NCBI GenBank assembly: GCA_023053575.1
Contig: JAKZAP010000004.1
Span: forward strand, 16,875,624-16,939,623
Source: Branchinecta lynchi
Taxonomy: Eukaryota > Arthropoda > Branchiopoda > Anostraca > Branchinectidae
Direction: 5' to 3'
Length of the DNA stretch: 64,000 nt
Each line of letters begins with the position of its first letter. Position 1 is the first letter of the stretch. Both the position numbers and the translations under genes were made by a program. Shown here one piece after another: positions 1-11,495 of the stretch. The notes under the pieces are model-generated. The model was not told the origin of the DNA. It searched no databases and saw only the letters and a program-made list of their open reading frames with translations.

Positions 1-1072
1 TAGCGAAAGCACAGTCATTATTATCCGTGTTGAACACAAATTTGCTTCACTGATTATCACAATGCAAATTTTATGTGTGATATTACTAACCATTGCTAAC
101 GAATGAGCAGTTTTCAGCTCGGTCTTGAATTGCTTTCTGATGTTTCTGTAGTCACAACTCGTTGCTTTTACCATCATTTCATCGTGGACAACCTCGTCCT
201 CGGCAGCAGGTTGGATCGAATGCGAACTTGTCGAAAACCGCTCTACTTGTGCAAAAACGTTTCTTTCTTAGAGGAGAAAGGAACCTTTTCTTCCAAGGAC
301 ACCTTCACTGCCACCTAAATCCGCAACACTTACCAGAGCAGAATGAAACCCCTGCGTGATGAGTGGGTTATCGTAAAGATCGCAGTTTATGGCTACCATG
401 TACATTGCGTTTTGAGGCATTTGCCAAAAGTGTTTTTTTTTTTCTTCATGATTGGGTTAGTATGGTGGATGACAATGTGGGAGCTTCGATGGCCGATTGA
501 TGAAGCTTGGCTGCGAGACAAAATGCAAATGATGGAGGACTGAGTATCCGATCAGTGTTAAAACAATTCACTACATTCCTATCATATTCGACATCTGCAG
601 ATTTTTACTTAAATACCACCATTCGCACCAAACCTAATTTCTGTAATGAGAGCTTCAGATTGATCTCTAATTGCGAAGATCTCTGGCTAGAGGCTCTTCC
701 ATGTCGGCACAGCTTTGAAAAGAACATTATGCTAATAACCCGCTGAGTTTGGTCGGTATGAAATCGTCAGAATTGAATTGCAAATCTGAGTTGTTCGGAG
801 GGTGAAGATCAGAACAAGAGTATATGATAAATACACAGCAGTGACAGTGATAGCAGATTTCTATTATCTCCATTTCCTTGCTGAAATTTGTAATAACCAA
901 TTTATTCAAACCCTAACATGAGCCAATATTCGGAGCACCAAGAAATAGTAAGATTTTGTTTGTATTTGTGACCAGCATGAGCTGCATCTTGGTGTTGCCA
1001 AGTGACGTCTGAGCTGGTGATTGCCGATTTTTCTCTTTATTTTCACGCTAAAATTTGTAATATTCAATTTCT
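1..1072. other. non-coding, no gene recognised
   Basis: I see no convincing exon here; open stretches are short and lack recognisable domains. A block of about 60 bp at 909-972 (containing GGAGCACCAAGAA) recurs in the same orientation at about 1535-1600, so the element at 1073-1532 is bracketed by two related sequences. This could be a duplicated flank or part of a larger repeat. Confidence 0.5.
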
Positions 1073-1532
1073 TTAAAGTTTAACTGAAAAGGGCTTACGT
1101 GAGATAATCTAGTTACCCATCACTTATTCACCTAAAGAATTTTGAAAACCCGGCTAAAATGCGTTACTTATTGCTCCGCTATTCACGAATTATCGATTTT
1201 CAAGAGTGGAATTTCCTTGTCTGATTTGTATGCTCTATGTGCTTGTATCTGGGTTGTCTGCTCGACGAAAATGATTTACGAAAAATAAGTGTTCACGCAG
1301 TGAGCTACCTTCCGTAAACTGATCACTGGCCACTGACACGCCGCGTATGTATTGAGATTCAATTTTTCTGCGTCATTGTAGAAATTTACGTTGTGAGGAT
1401 GACCGTAGATATTCTGAACGTCATTCTGGTGCAAATAGTGAAAACAAAAAAAATACCTTAACACAGTCCAAAAAATGCAGTTCATTCAGTTAAAGGATAC
1501 AAAAATAAATTTGCATTTCAGTTAAACTTTAA
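1073..1532. mobile_element. MITE-like element, TIR TTAAAGTTTAACTG
   Basis: The left end reads TTAAAGTTTAACTG and the right end is its inverse, CAGTTAAACTTTAA. The first 190 bp (a GGGCTtacgTgagatAATCTAGTTACCCATCAC type of sequence, written loosely) recur at 27147-27793 and 48268-48753, each copy again closed by CAGTTAAACTTTAA. Three copies with common ends make this a mobile family. It has no coding capacity, so it is probably a non-autonomous DNA transposon. The superfamily is not identified. Confidence 0.65.
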
Positions 1533-1889
1533 AACCTGACCATGCGCCAATGTTTGGAGCACCAAGAATTAATCATATGTTTTGTTAGTTTGTATTTTAA
1601 GAACAGTAGCCTACGGTTTTTACCTGATTTTGGGAGAATTAAGTGTCGGGCTAAAAAAAAAAAAAAATCAGAAATGGAATCCGCATGTCTCCTTACCCCT
1701 AAATTGACTGTCATATTATCCTGAACAAATGTGTTTGTCTTCCCTGAGCTTTTCACCCCTTCATCCTTTCAAGCAGCCCTAGAAAGTTTAGCCATTGGGC
1801 GATTTTGGTGGATTTTGGATATAGTGTTCAGCGATATTTTCTGAACATTTTGATGTAAAACATATTTATTTTATAATTTTGTCCGGGTC

Positions 1890-2165
1890 ACACCGTACTT
1901 TTACCGGACTATTTCGCCACGAATCCAAAAATTCTTCGATTCATCCACCCGTCGATTCACCCATCCGTCGATTCTTCCACCGTCGATTCGCCCAACCGCT
2001 GACTCGCCCACCCGCTGATTCACCCACCCATCAATTCTTCCATCCGTCGATTCGGCAAACTTCAATTCACCCAAAGTCCTGTTGCTTGAGCGTCGGTTAA
2101 ACCAATTCTGTGATGCGTCGATTCGTCCACCCGTCACAAGACCGAAAATATCCGTTACAACGAGA
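1890..2165. repeat. degenerate minisatellite, unit about 17 bp (CCACCCGTCGATTC)
   Basis: Between about 1918 and 2135 the motif CCAyCCGTCGATTC is repeated with variation about a dozen times at roughly 16-18 bp spacing. The block ends with GTCACAAGACCGAAAATATCC. A block of the reverse orientation lies at 3746-3920. Both are open in several frames simply because of the repeat composition; I do not call a gene. Confidence 0.7.
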
Positions 2166-2199
2166 CCAGCCATGATTGGGACAGACAATTTTTGGCTCG

Positions 2200-3560
2200 C
2201 TATAACTCCAAAATTGTGAACGGATTATCTTGTAAAGTATTGGAAATGGAAGCCTAATCTATACTCTGCATATCAGATTTTTTCCTATATTGCGTTACTG
2301 TTAGTTTGAGAGCAGAAAGCAAAATGGCAAAGTCCTCCAGTCATCAACTTGCCGTCTACCCCTGGGACATAATGGGGGATTGCATGGGACACCATTACTT
2401 CAGATGTGGTAATGATTTAAACATGCCGAAAAATGTAAAAACTAACATAAGGGCCTTAAAGGAGATAAAACGAAACAAAAGACATAAGATCACAATTTAT
2501 AGGGGATCTTCAGCCACCGAGCTCATGAGATCTGCCAATTTAAGCACAACCTTTATTTCTTCTTCCGCAGATTCCTAATTTTTTTTCGTGCAGTGAAATT
2601 ACAAGTTCTGTGGAAAACAGCTTGATGATTTTGGCGACAAAGATAACTTTCTTTGCGAGATAGATAAATAAGTCACCCAAGTTTTCTTGCTTCTCGGAAG
2701 AACTCCCACGTGAAGCGATTCGTCACTGCATTCATCGTTGAACATGAACTGGCCATCGTCATCAGTAAAACAGAGAAATTTTACTTCCTTCTTTTTCATC
2801 GTCGCGGATTTTGTGCTTTTTTTTTCTTCTGTTTTCTCGTCTTTTTCAGATTATTTGCGGAACAAATACGAAACACAGAAAATGGCTTTGTTTTAGATAC
2901 ATTGGATTGCCCAGAAATATTCCATGATGTTAACAAACAGCCTGAAAACAGCAAATGAAGTGAACTAATGTGACAAAAGAACCCATTTTGCACTGTGTCC
3001 CAGACATCCCCACCTTTTTGTTTGAATATTTGCTTCTCCCAATTACGACTGGTACATGTGTCCCAGTCATCACATTTTGACCTGAAGTTAAAGTGACCTG
3101 AGTTCTTACGACAGATCGACAGATGGTGCTCATATACAAAATGGTAATATCTCAGAAGAAGCCTAATAACTAGGCCTCATTTTTAGCTATCATTCGATCT
3201 TCTATCTTTATCTTGTGAAGATCTGCCCAACTCTAAATTTCTCGATCGAGTTAACAGACAGGGTCAAAAAGCTCATTTCAGAAAAATTTCTGGTACAAAT
3301 CGATCCAATAATAGCCGTGCCTAGGCTCAAATTTACGCCACTAGATGGCGATTCAGCAGTGAATTAACTAGAATTTTAGCTCAAACTTTTCATTAGAAAA
3401 ACCTCGATGTCCCATATATAGACATGTCCCCATCAGGGCTCATGGTAATCATGAACATGTAAATTGTGCTTAAAACTATTTTAAATACTTTCCGGTTAAG
3501 ATCAGTACTTAGAGGGATGGTCTGATCTTGGAAGTAGCAATTTCTGGGCCAATCCTGTCA
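2200..3560. other. spacer between two opposed minisatellites
   Basis: No exon is supported. A 90-codon open stretch at 2306-2578 (+) has no domain that I recognise and is flanked by repeats; it may be the remains of a mobile element. Several T-rich runs are present. Confidence 0.35.
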
Positions 3561-3564
3561 AGTC

Positions 3565-3700
3565 TGCAGTGTTTCAGCCAAGTTACATCGTCCTAGTACA
3601 TCAAAATTCCTCCATTTCTATTACCGGAATTCCCCCCCCCCCCGTCCAACTTCCCCGATGCCGAATCCGGCCCGGTTGTGTCACTAATAGGGCCTGGAAG
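3565..3700. repeat. fragment of the CCAACTCCCCC repeat block
   Basis: The sequence around a C run at 3632-3643 followed by TCCAACTTCCCCGATGCCGA matches the repeated units seen at 12940-13905 and 28340-29330. It is a partial, diverged copy. Confidence 0.5.
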
Positions 3701-3745
3701 AACAAGCTTGGGAATTGGGATTGTTCTTCCCACCAAGGTACAACC

Positions 3746-3925
3746 AAGGTGCGCGAATCGACTGATTTTAGAAGTGGGGGATCGACGCTTCAGGAAACCG
3801 AGGTTGGCCGAATCGGTGCTAGGCGAATCGATGGATAGAAGAAACGACGGGTGGATGAATCACCGGCTGGGCAAATCACTGGGTGGTCGAATCGAAGGAT
3901 ATTTTCGGTCTTGTGACAGTTAGGC
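3746..3925. repeat. minisatellite in opposite orientation (GAATCGACGGGTGG)
   Basis: This is the reverse-oriented relative of the block at 1890-2165. It has GAATCG units at irregular 15-25 bp spacing and ends with GGATATTTTCGGTCTTGTGAC, the inverse of the motif that closes the left block. The two blocks are about 1.6 kb apart. Confidence 0.65.
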
Positions 3926-4911
3926 GAACTGTCGAAAAAAGTGGGGGATGTGACATTATTTTGGGGATTATGATGGGTGGGCTAATCGACAGGTGAACAA
4001 AGACGGATCCCCTTCGAAGTTACCAAGGGAAGTGGCAACGCGTCTATCTTGAATGCAAGATGGGGACTGCATGGAGAAGGATGAACAGAAAAAAATGTTT
4101 TTTTTTTTGTGTATTCAAGTCGTTTTCAGATTCAAATCGTTTATTGACAAACGAACTTCGTAGCTTTCTTCGTTAGAGGGTGCTAAATTTTGCTGGTCAT
4201 ACGGTAATAAAATAAATATAGTACACTAGTTATTCACTTTGTTAAAAATCTCTGTAAAAAGGACACAAACGAGTTCATGAACTTTGAAGTTCGTCCTTTG
4301 ACAGGCACTAGTTTGTTTTGCTGTCCAGGGGGGAGTAATGATCGTTTGTTCTCATTCGCCAACAGTTTTTCTCCAAAGTTTAATATCACTTCTGTTCTTG
4401 TAGAGGCTCGGGATTCTCAACACAGGCAGTGCTTGCTTGTAAGACTGATAGCCAGGACCCATTATAATTTTCGTTGTGCGTTTCTGTACGTATTCGAGCT
4501 CTTTCGACGGATAGACCGTGTTTTGTACTTGGGGACCTGCATAAGAACGGCTTGATAATTATTTCGAAACAGATTCTTCAAGTGAAGGAGAAGAGGAGCT
4601 AATGCTTCAGGCTTGTAAATGGAGCCGTGAAACACGCCAGTGATTCTCAGGAAGAGGGAGTAAATGTGTCCGTAAGGACTCAAACTCAACCACTCAAATC
4701 CTGAGTCAGCGCAGCTGTGACACCGTTTCTTCCTTTCTTCCGCAGGTACCCGGAGATTCTGCATCGGAAGGGAGAGATAGTCTTCAAGAGTATTCTTTGG
4801 CTCTATTCAAGTTGTGTCTGTTTGGTCGCTAAATTCTTATTTTCATATATAATTGTTTCCTAGCCGGAATCGCAACAGTCTTTCTTATTCCCGTGCATAT
4901 TTTTTAGCACA

Positions 4912-4977
4912 ATGTTTAGTCCGTGTCAGGACTGGGACGCCCAAGATTCTAGAATCTGGAACCCAATGATATCAAAG
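4912..4977 (+). CDS. possible first coding exon of STYXL1-like gene
   Basis: A TTTTTTAG acceptor-like site is followed by an ATG at 4912 and 22 open codons (beginning MFSPCQDWD). These end exactly at AAAG|GTAATT, a usable donor in phase 0. The rhodanese exon near 7640 has no upstream ATG of its own, so a 5' exon must exist. Joining this one in frame requires the weak acceptor at 7632-7633, not the better-looking one at 7640-7641. The peptide matches nothing I recognise, so this is only a candidate. Confidence 0.22.
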
Positions 4978-5029
4978 GTAATTAACAAGGTTTATTAAAT
5001 AAATTTGTAGCTTCTTCTCCTACAGTAGA

Positions 5030-5105
5030 TACAGTAATAATAATAATAATAATAATACAAAGGAACAGAAAAAGGCTTTCGCCTCTAAATAACTCTGAAA
5101 ATAAT
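5030..5105 (-). mobile_element. 3' tail of a LINE with (TTA)n end
   Basis: An (ATA)n run is followed by AAAAAGGCTTTCGCCTCT. The same 18 bp follow the (TAA)n run at 44453-44500, which is the 3' end of the minus-strand LINE at 44451-47080. This is therefore a very short 5'-truncated copy of that family. Confidence 0.6.
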
Positions 5106-5449
5106 ATATATTATTATTAAAGTTTCGTTTTAAATTAAAAAAAATTACAGTGCAAAAATTGCCATCTGAATTACAGGCATTTGAAATTCATTCCTGCCAC
5201 AGCGCGAATCAAGTCACCAGATCGACCGGTTAACCGTCAACGAGGTTGACTAGATTTTTTTTTTGTTTGGGTTAATCAGCTAATCGTATTTGACGAGAAG
5301 CTAAAGGCCAAGTACAGGTGAACATCACACAATAATGTCCTGTTTACTTTAGCAATTACTCCTTGTATCACTTTGCTCCCCGACTTCAGTTCTCAAGACG
5401 GCTCTTGGAAAGAGAAAGTTAGCTAAAGACGGATGGGTGCTATCTTTAC

Positions 5450-5996
5450 AAAGGGTTCGTTCCAGCTCGGCCCGAAAGTTACTAAATAGTTACTTTCACC
5501 GTTCCAGCTTGTCAAAAACTTAGTTCGAAGTAACGCTCTTCCTTCAATTAATCAATCAATCAAACACGTTTAATCCAAATAGCTATGAGCTAGAAGTGGA
5601 ATACAATTTACGAAATATACACAGACACGAAACAAATTAACTAATACACTTACAAGATTTTACCAGAAATAAATGATGGGATGAAACACCGTAAAAATTG
5701 GGCAGAAGAATTAGCAGGATATGGAGAAACCTGATTGCTAGTATTCCTCTCGGACCGACGCACGGTAGACGAGAGGGGAGGGGGGAATAGATGGGCGATC
5801 TGGGGACAAAACATTATCTTAGCTCCAAACTTATTTGAAAGAGTATTTTTGCGTTCTTTTAATTTAGGAACGTCAAGTTTAATGAGAGCCTCTTCATATC
5901 CTTGTGCTCCCCGTAACTTTTTGACTAGCTGGACGGTGAAAGTGACTGAAAAAGAATTTCTTAGTAGCTTTCGGGCCGAGCTGGAACGAACCCTTA
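5450..5996. mobile_element. MITE with about 70 bp terminal inverted repeats
   Basis: The left end GGGTTCGTTCCAGCTCGGCC at 5454-5473, with the following 50 bases, is repeated inverted at 5925-5995. The arms include the inner segments ACTTTCACCGT and GTCAAAAA. The right arm has a short internal insertion. The middle contains an AATC run and no gene. I find no clear target duplication. Confidence 0.7.
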
Positions 5997-6644
5997 GGCT
6001 TTCGCTGGGCCAGCTCGTCTAGCAAAAGCTAATATGACGGTCTCACCTGCCTTGAGCGATTGGGCTAGTAGGTCAAACTTTGACCAAGACAGAACCGCCT
6101 TATTTCGTGAAGTAAAAAAAGGGAACTATCGTCCGCCGCTAGACAAACTCGTCATTTTACGGTCCGTTTTTTTTCCGGAAACTTCACCGGGGAGCGCTAG
6201 AGTGTGTTCCCAGGTGCATGTGCCAACTTTGAAGTAAATCGAGTTTACCTGGAAAACAGGCGGGAAGTGCCGCATGTTGGTTCGCAGTCCAGTTGACCAG
6301 ACTTAAAAGATTAAATGTGAGGGCGGAAAGAATTTCCGTAGAAAAGGCAAGTCATTAATGTCATGGATTAAACAGAACACACACCGAGAAGCATGGGGTG
6401 TGTAGAGAGCAAGAATACAGTGCAAAGAAGGATATCAAAGTACCAAATAGGTAAGCTCCTTTGAACCTTGAATGTGGGATCGTTATTTAGCACCTTTCGG
6501 TTATTATTTCCTAAACCTAAATTGGACAGTTACAGTGCCTCACCACGGTTTGATCCGTTTGTTTTATTAATGTTTTGTTGACTCTAGTTGTTGTTTTATG
6601 TCTTTTTCCGTTTTTTCTTTTTCCTTCTTCAAGTTTATACTCCA

Positions 6645-6703
6645 CTATTAATCTTTTTGATGTAAGTGGGCAATAAATAAATATTATTATTATTATTATT
6701 AGA
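6645..6703 (+). mobile_element. LINE 3' end with (ATT)n tail
   Basis: The sequence GTGGGCAATAAATAAA runs into about seven ATT units. This is typical of a severely 5'-truncated non-LTR retrotransposon insertion ending in a short tandem tail. No coding part is left. Confidence 0.45.
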
Positions 6704-7641
6704 TCCTGTGGAGTCTCAAAGTGGTGTTTGTGATAGTGGTATCCACTACGTATAACCCAAGCCCAATTGTATTGGTCAACATCAATTAAAAACAAAGATA
6801 AAATTAGTATTAGCAATCTGATTTGTAATACCCAACTAATACAACGGAATCCAATATAGCTTAATTAAGTATTGTTAGCGTGATGGTCTATGTTTCTCAA
6901 TAAAGCGGCTAAATGAAGAAAGCAGTAATACTAAGACGGCAAGCTATGAAACAGGATTTTGTGACCTTTTACAGTTTCACGGCCCTAATTTCTCGCACTA
7001 CCGGTGCGTCTATGATGCAATGGGGTTGCAAAAGCTAACAGGCATAGCAACAAGAAAGAAACTAAAAAAAAAAAGAATGCAGACAACAAATCGGATTCCC
7101 GAAAAACATTCCATCCCCGTGTAAGCCACACAGAAAACGAACAAAGAAGAAGAAAAAGAACAAAGAAAGAAACGAAAAAAAGAACGTAACTATCAACTGC
7201 GACTGTTCGCTCGAGCTCTGAATACCTAGGCTATGACCCGACTTGAGCCTCCGCCGGAACTTGTCTCCCCATTCGAACATGGGAAACTTCTTTTCGCATG
7301 CAAAAGCAAACTTCTTTTCGCGTGCAAACCGGTTAAGGTTCGCGTAGCGAAGGTACCGACCGATCCCCTGATAATTTGCCGTCGGTCGGGAGTGCGACGC
7401 GTGGTTGGGGATTGTCTTATGCGGAAACGCGACTAACCGTCGCCCTTAACCAAACAGTTGGCACCACCGAGACTCCAACCAGCGACTATTCGCTTGAGAG
7501 TTCAGCGCTAACCCTTTCGGCAGGACGGACAGGACAAAGGCTCTCGCAGAATTCGCAGTGTTACTGCGTTAGATAAGAAGAAATAAGGTGTTTTGAGTTC
7601 TGTAACCTGGCATAGTTTTAAGAGTTTCTAAAGTTTCGTAG

Positions 7642-8038
7642 AGTGAAAAAGTCACCATTTGCTTTTAAAGGTGAAATATCTGCTCATTTTTCAGCTGCTT
7701 ATGAGGAGCTGAAAGGACTGAAACTTGCTCCATTATCTATCGACACAGAATGGGACAGCAATGGCGGAACGATATCAACACGACAATTTCACAACTTGTT
7801 TTACGATGGCTTCTATGCTCCTTACATGACCAACCAAGACTACCTGCTCCTGATCGACTGTAGAGAAGAAGTTACATTTCTTGACCAGCATATTCTTACT
7901 GCACGATGGCACGGAACACTCTCGGCCGAGGAAAATCCCGACCTCTCAAAGTATATTCACATTGTACTTTACGACCAAGACGGGACCAGTATGGGAGATG
8001 AACTTTCGGAACAGTACATTCTGTACCACAGACTTAAA
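7642..8038 (+). CDS. STYXL1: STYXL1-like pseudophosphatase, rhodanese-like exon
   Basis: This is the first confident exon of a serine/threonine/tyrosine-interacting-like protein (MK-STYX). In vertebrates this is a catalytically dead dual-specificity phosphatase with an N-terminal rhodanese/CH2-like domain, linked to stress granule and MAPK-type signalling. The frame from 7643 gives 132 codons. The stretch YLLLIDCREEVTFLDQHILT fits the rhodanese strand-helix start (YLCLLDVR in the human protein) and KYIHIVLYDQDG fits the central strand; no catalytic rhodanese cysteine is seen there. The exon ends AAA|GTAAGA in phase 0. The start is uncertain: acceptor AG at 7640-7641 (phase 2 upstream) or AG at 7632-7633 (phase 0). 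There is no ATG before the domain, so the true start lies upstream. Confidence 0.8.
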
Positions 8039-8041
8039 GTA

Positions 8042-8317
8042 AGAATGTAGGGGATCGACTAAAAAGAGGCACGGCACGGCACGTCATGGCGCAGGAGACG
8101 CGAATAATACAAAGCGATTAGCAAGTAGTAGAACTAGGCAAGCAAGTAAGAGTTCGCAACTCCAGGGCCTAAAAGAAGGCACGTTAGAACATTGTTCACG
8201 CCTCTCACTCTGAAGCTGAAGAGGTACTTTTAGCTTTCGTGCCTCTTTTTGGTACTCATGCCTCCTACACTATCTCGTGCCGTGCCATGCTTCTTTTCAG
8301 TCGATCCCAGAATGTAG
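8042..8317. mobile_element. Mutator-like MITE with perfect 9 bp target duplication
   Basis: The element at 8051-8308 begins GGGATCGACTAAAAAGAGGC and ends with its near-perfect inverse, about 35 bp of TIR rich in GGCACGGCACG. It is flanked by AGAATGTAG at both 8042-8050 and 8309-8317. A perfect 9 bp duplication plus long TIRs fits the Mutator (MULE) superfamily. It is 258 bp long and non-coding. The insertion is at intron position +12, just behind the donor of the preceding exon (GTAAGAATGTAG), leaving the donor intact. Confidence 0.88.
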
Positions 8318-8499
8318 ACTGATCATGTAGGCGACATAATTGACGAGGGGTGTTTGGACACAATCAGTACCAGGCTCTACGGAAACAAGGCCATTTATCT
8401 TCCTATAGTTAGCAAATCCACCAACGTCCTACCGTCCAACAAGATTTAAGAAATAGGTAGTTGTGTTGAAAAGACATGTTCGTTTATTTCTCTTTTCAG

Positions 8500-8595
8500 G
8501 CGTCAAAGCTTGATCCTGTCTGCCTCGCCGGTGGGATTGAAGATACTGAGCGCCACGCGTCATATATGGTCACAGGCGATTGTATAATCTTACAG
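8500..8595 (+). CDS. STYXL1: STYXL1-like, end of rhodanese-like domain
   Basis: The acceptor TCTTTTCAG precedes 32 codons in phase 0, ending CAG|GTATGC. The stretch LDPVCLAGGIEDTERHASYM matches the HPVYILKGGYERF region that closes the rhodanese-like domain of human MK-STYX. Both exon borders are in phase with their neighbours. Confidence 0.87.
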
Positions 8596-9343
8596 GTATG
8601 CGCATCCTTGAATTCGCCTTTGTTAGGTTCGTGAACGAAAAGCCTACATCCTTTCTAACAAAAGCGAAACAGTGTGTGTGATTTCTGTAGAAATCCACGT
8701 TTCCTGCAGCTTTCACTTTATTCTGCATATACTGGATAAACAACTTCTAAGAAATTGCATGGCTGACATGTCGAGTATGACAGAGATCATAAATCCCAAG
8801 CTGTAAGTGAGATTTCGTGACTGCTTCATTTTTGCGGGCACCAAGTTCAGCCATCATTCGTGCTCTTTTGAAAACTGCGTCGTGAAGCTGTGGCGACTTG
8901 AAATTTATGGGAATTTTTGTTGTCATGCCCCACAAATGACGGATGACCAAGTTTTAGTGTGAGCGGGTGAGCGGATTTAGGGTTCATGAGACTCCTACAC
9001 AAGAACGTCCTGGAACTAGAGTGGTATTATATTGAAGCTGATATCTTCCAAACATACACACAGCCCTCTGAGAGTGGGGAGATACCCGGAATCGTGATTC
9101 CAAGAGTGAAGGGAATCAATGTAAACATGGTTTTCTCGCTGCAGCTCGAGTGTACCAGTCCACGTCATCACAGAGATTGCCTAATTTGAAGGATTATGCT
9201 ATCTTCGGCCATTTAGGGTCTCAAACTCAAAGACGAGTGGCAAGGCTGTGAATGCATGGCACAGGCATCAGCGTAGACCAAGTTCACCGTCTCAGATGCC
9301 GCAAGTGCTGCCTTTGACAAACCATGGAATGCCTGCGTAATGC

Positions 9344-9990
9344 TTTTTGGGATCCCAAAACATAAGTGACGGGATACCTATGACTTCGTAAAGTTGTCCG
9401 TCCGTCCGTCTGTCTGTTGGCACGACAGCTCTCGAAGGGATTGAGAAATTTTGTTGAAACTTGGAGTCAAGATCCGTTGGGTCAAAGTAAACGTCAAGTT
9501 CCTAGATGTGCCCAGTTGCCGTATATTTAAGGGTGGGGTTCCAAATTAAGGGACAAAAAAGTTGTTTTAAAAAGCCAATGAGATAGTCGATCTAGGGGTA
9601 AGGAGAAAGGAGACATGCCGAATCTATATCTGAAACTTATTTTCTGGGTTTCGGTGTGAGGAGATATGCTGAATTCATTTGAGCTTCAGTTTTTTGCCGG
9701 ACAAATAGTCCACCCGGAATCCGGCAGAAACGGGAAATGTGGCAGAATTAAGGCAGGAAGTTTCGACAAATTTCGTCAAAGTACAGATATGACGTAGGGA
9801 TAGACACATATGCTGAATCCATATATGAACTTGGTTTTCTCAGATGATCAGCCATTGGCCTTAGTCAGTTTCTAAATATTAATATTAAAAATAGCCTAGG
9901 AGTCTGGCAAAGACCGGATATCTACAAGACGCAACTGTCGTGATCAAATATTAATTTTTGGGATCCCAACGAAATCTTTGTTCTTGTTTT
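9344..9990 (+). mobile_element. GGGATCCC-family element, copy 1, abutting a splice acceptor
   Basis: The copy starts at TTTTTGGGATCCCAAAAC and then follows the family start (GGGATACCTATGAC, a GTCCGTCCGTCTGT run, and AACTTGG). It contains diverged core units with CCGGAATCCGGC and ends GGGATCCCAACGAAATC, then TTTGTTCTTGTTTT. Other copies end CCTTTGGTCTTGTT at the same place. The next two bases are the AG acceptor of the STYXL1 exon at 9993. Confidence 0.85.
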
Positions 9991-9992
9991 AG

Positions 9993-10217
9993 GAGCAACA
10001 TGCGGCGTTGAGCTGGTTTCCGTCTGTAATAGATGATGGGCTTTGGCAAGGAAGGATTGAGCAAGGAGCGAACTCACTCGTGCTGGAGACGCTCAAAATC
10101 ACTCATCTTCTAACAGTAGGCGAGACACGTCCAGCGCTCGCCTTGCCGGGAATGACCTGTCTAGCGCTTACTTGGACTGAGAAAACGAAAGAAGAACAAA
10201 TTCTCAGCATCGTGAAG
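9993..10217 (+). CDS. STYXL1: STYXL1-like, N-terminal half of the DSP domain
   Basis: Seventy-five codons run in phase 0 from TTCTTGTTTTAG to AAG|GTAAGC. The exon starts EQHAALSWFPSVIDDGLWQG, as DSP domains start with the strand 'I...LYLG'. It continues with LKITHLLTVGE (helix-strand of the DSP fold) and LTWTEKTKEEQILSIVK, which aligns with IRIEDSPEAQILPFLRHMC in human MK-STYX. The usual general-acid aspartate region reads TWTEKT. The acceptor's pyrimidine tract comes from the transposon end just upstream. Confidence 0.87.
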
Positions 10218-11490
10218 GTAAGCATAAAACGCCGACATCACCTAGAACGTTTTCAGTTTAAAGTTATCCGATGGATTCGACAAGCACTACGGAGAAACAA
10301 ACTTCTGAAAGGGGGTGTTCAGTTTGTCTATAATTTCAGTAACGTAAACATAAATTATCTACCCTAAAAAACTTAAATATAATGGACCAGATACCCACTC
10401 TCTCCTTTTAAGGTGCAATAAACTGAACACGAGTAAGCAAGAAAATCCACTCGTTAAGGTTGACTGAAAGATAGACACGACAACCAAAATCCCGAAGCCG
10501 GACAGCCGGACGTGGTGCAAAAAATTCCTGAACAATAAAAAATCTATGAAGGTCTTTTGACACAGTTCCGTAAAACGATACAACCCCTTCTCAGCCCATT
10601 GCCCACGTGTCGTCCATTCAATGTGTTTTCTTTTTACCCCAAGCGTGAAAGCGGACAGAGGACAATGTGAATTGAGTTACTTCAAACAGTCTGCCCAGGC
10701 CCTAACCAATGATCCGTTAGCATGTCACGAAAGGCTGTTCCATACTACGTCCATTAGGCTTTAAGCTGTAAGCAAGCCCTACAAGGTGTCTTTCGCGCCC
10801 TAATGGCGTGAAATCATAAATGTCACTTCATTTGACGGATTTTCTTTGGCCGCAAGTAGGCTACAAAACCCCCAACCATCCTAAAGGTCATTCGACTTGA
10901 AAAAAAAAAAAAAAAAAAAACTAAACGGAAACTTCTCCAGAAAACTAAAGTTTAACACAGACTGAATGCCAAGCCGTGCTAAACAGGGTAGGCTGACAAG
11001 ATAGCGCTTGTGGGGTGCTCCCAGCCCCTCTTGGTCCGCAGAAGACCCCAACAGTTTGTTTGGTCCTTGTAAAACATCGTCTGATAGTAGTCACAACATC
11101 TGTTGTCTAGTCACTAGTCTGTGGTCACAAAATGCACCTGCAAATTATAGCTTATCTGGTCTCTATTAAAGCCTTTATCTTAAGACTCTCTCTACGCTCT
11201 AGTATCTTTGTCCCCTCTGAAACTTCCTAATCTAGGGATATCCATGCAGCCAAATGGAGTACATTAAGTACCTAACAATTAGCTCCTGTTTTCCTAAGTC
11301 TTTCAGCCTGTCAAATTCATTAAGAAAGACTCTATAATGCTTTCTATCTCTTTATGAGGTTCCCTCGGTTCCTGTTCGAGTATAAATCAGTCGACAAGGT
11401 TCGCCGTGGGCTAATTACTTTATCGTCCCCTTTCCCGTTATTGACCTTCATTTCAGGGTTGAAAACAGGTGACCTCGCCCAACAATAGTA
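10218..11490. other. STYXL1 intron, no feature recognised
   Basis: This is the start of the 16.8 kb intron. An A run of about 20 at 10901-10920 could be an old retroposon tail. No exon or terminal repeat pair is recognised. Confidence 0.5.
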
Positions 11491-11495
11491 GGAGC

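Noticed and set aside
1901..2188. 95-codon open stretch (-) with repeated GRIDGWVNRRV
   Set aside because: It is produced by the minisatellite and is unrelated to a known repeat protein.
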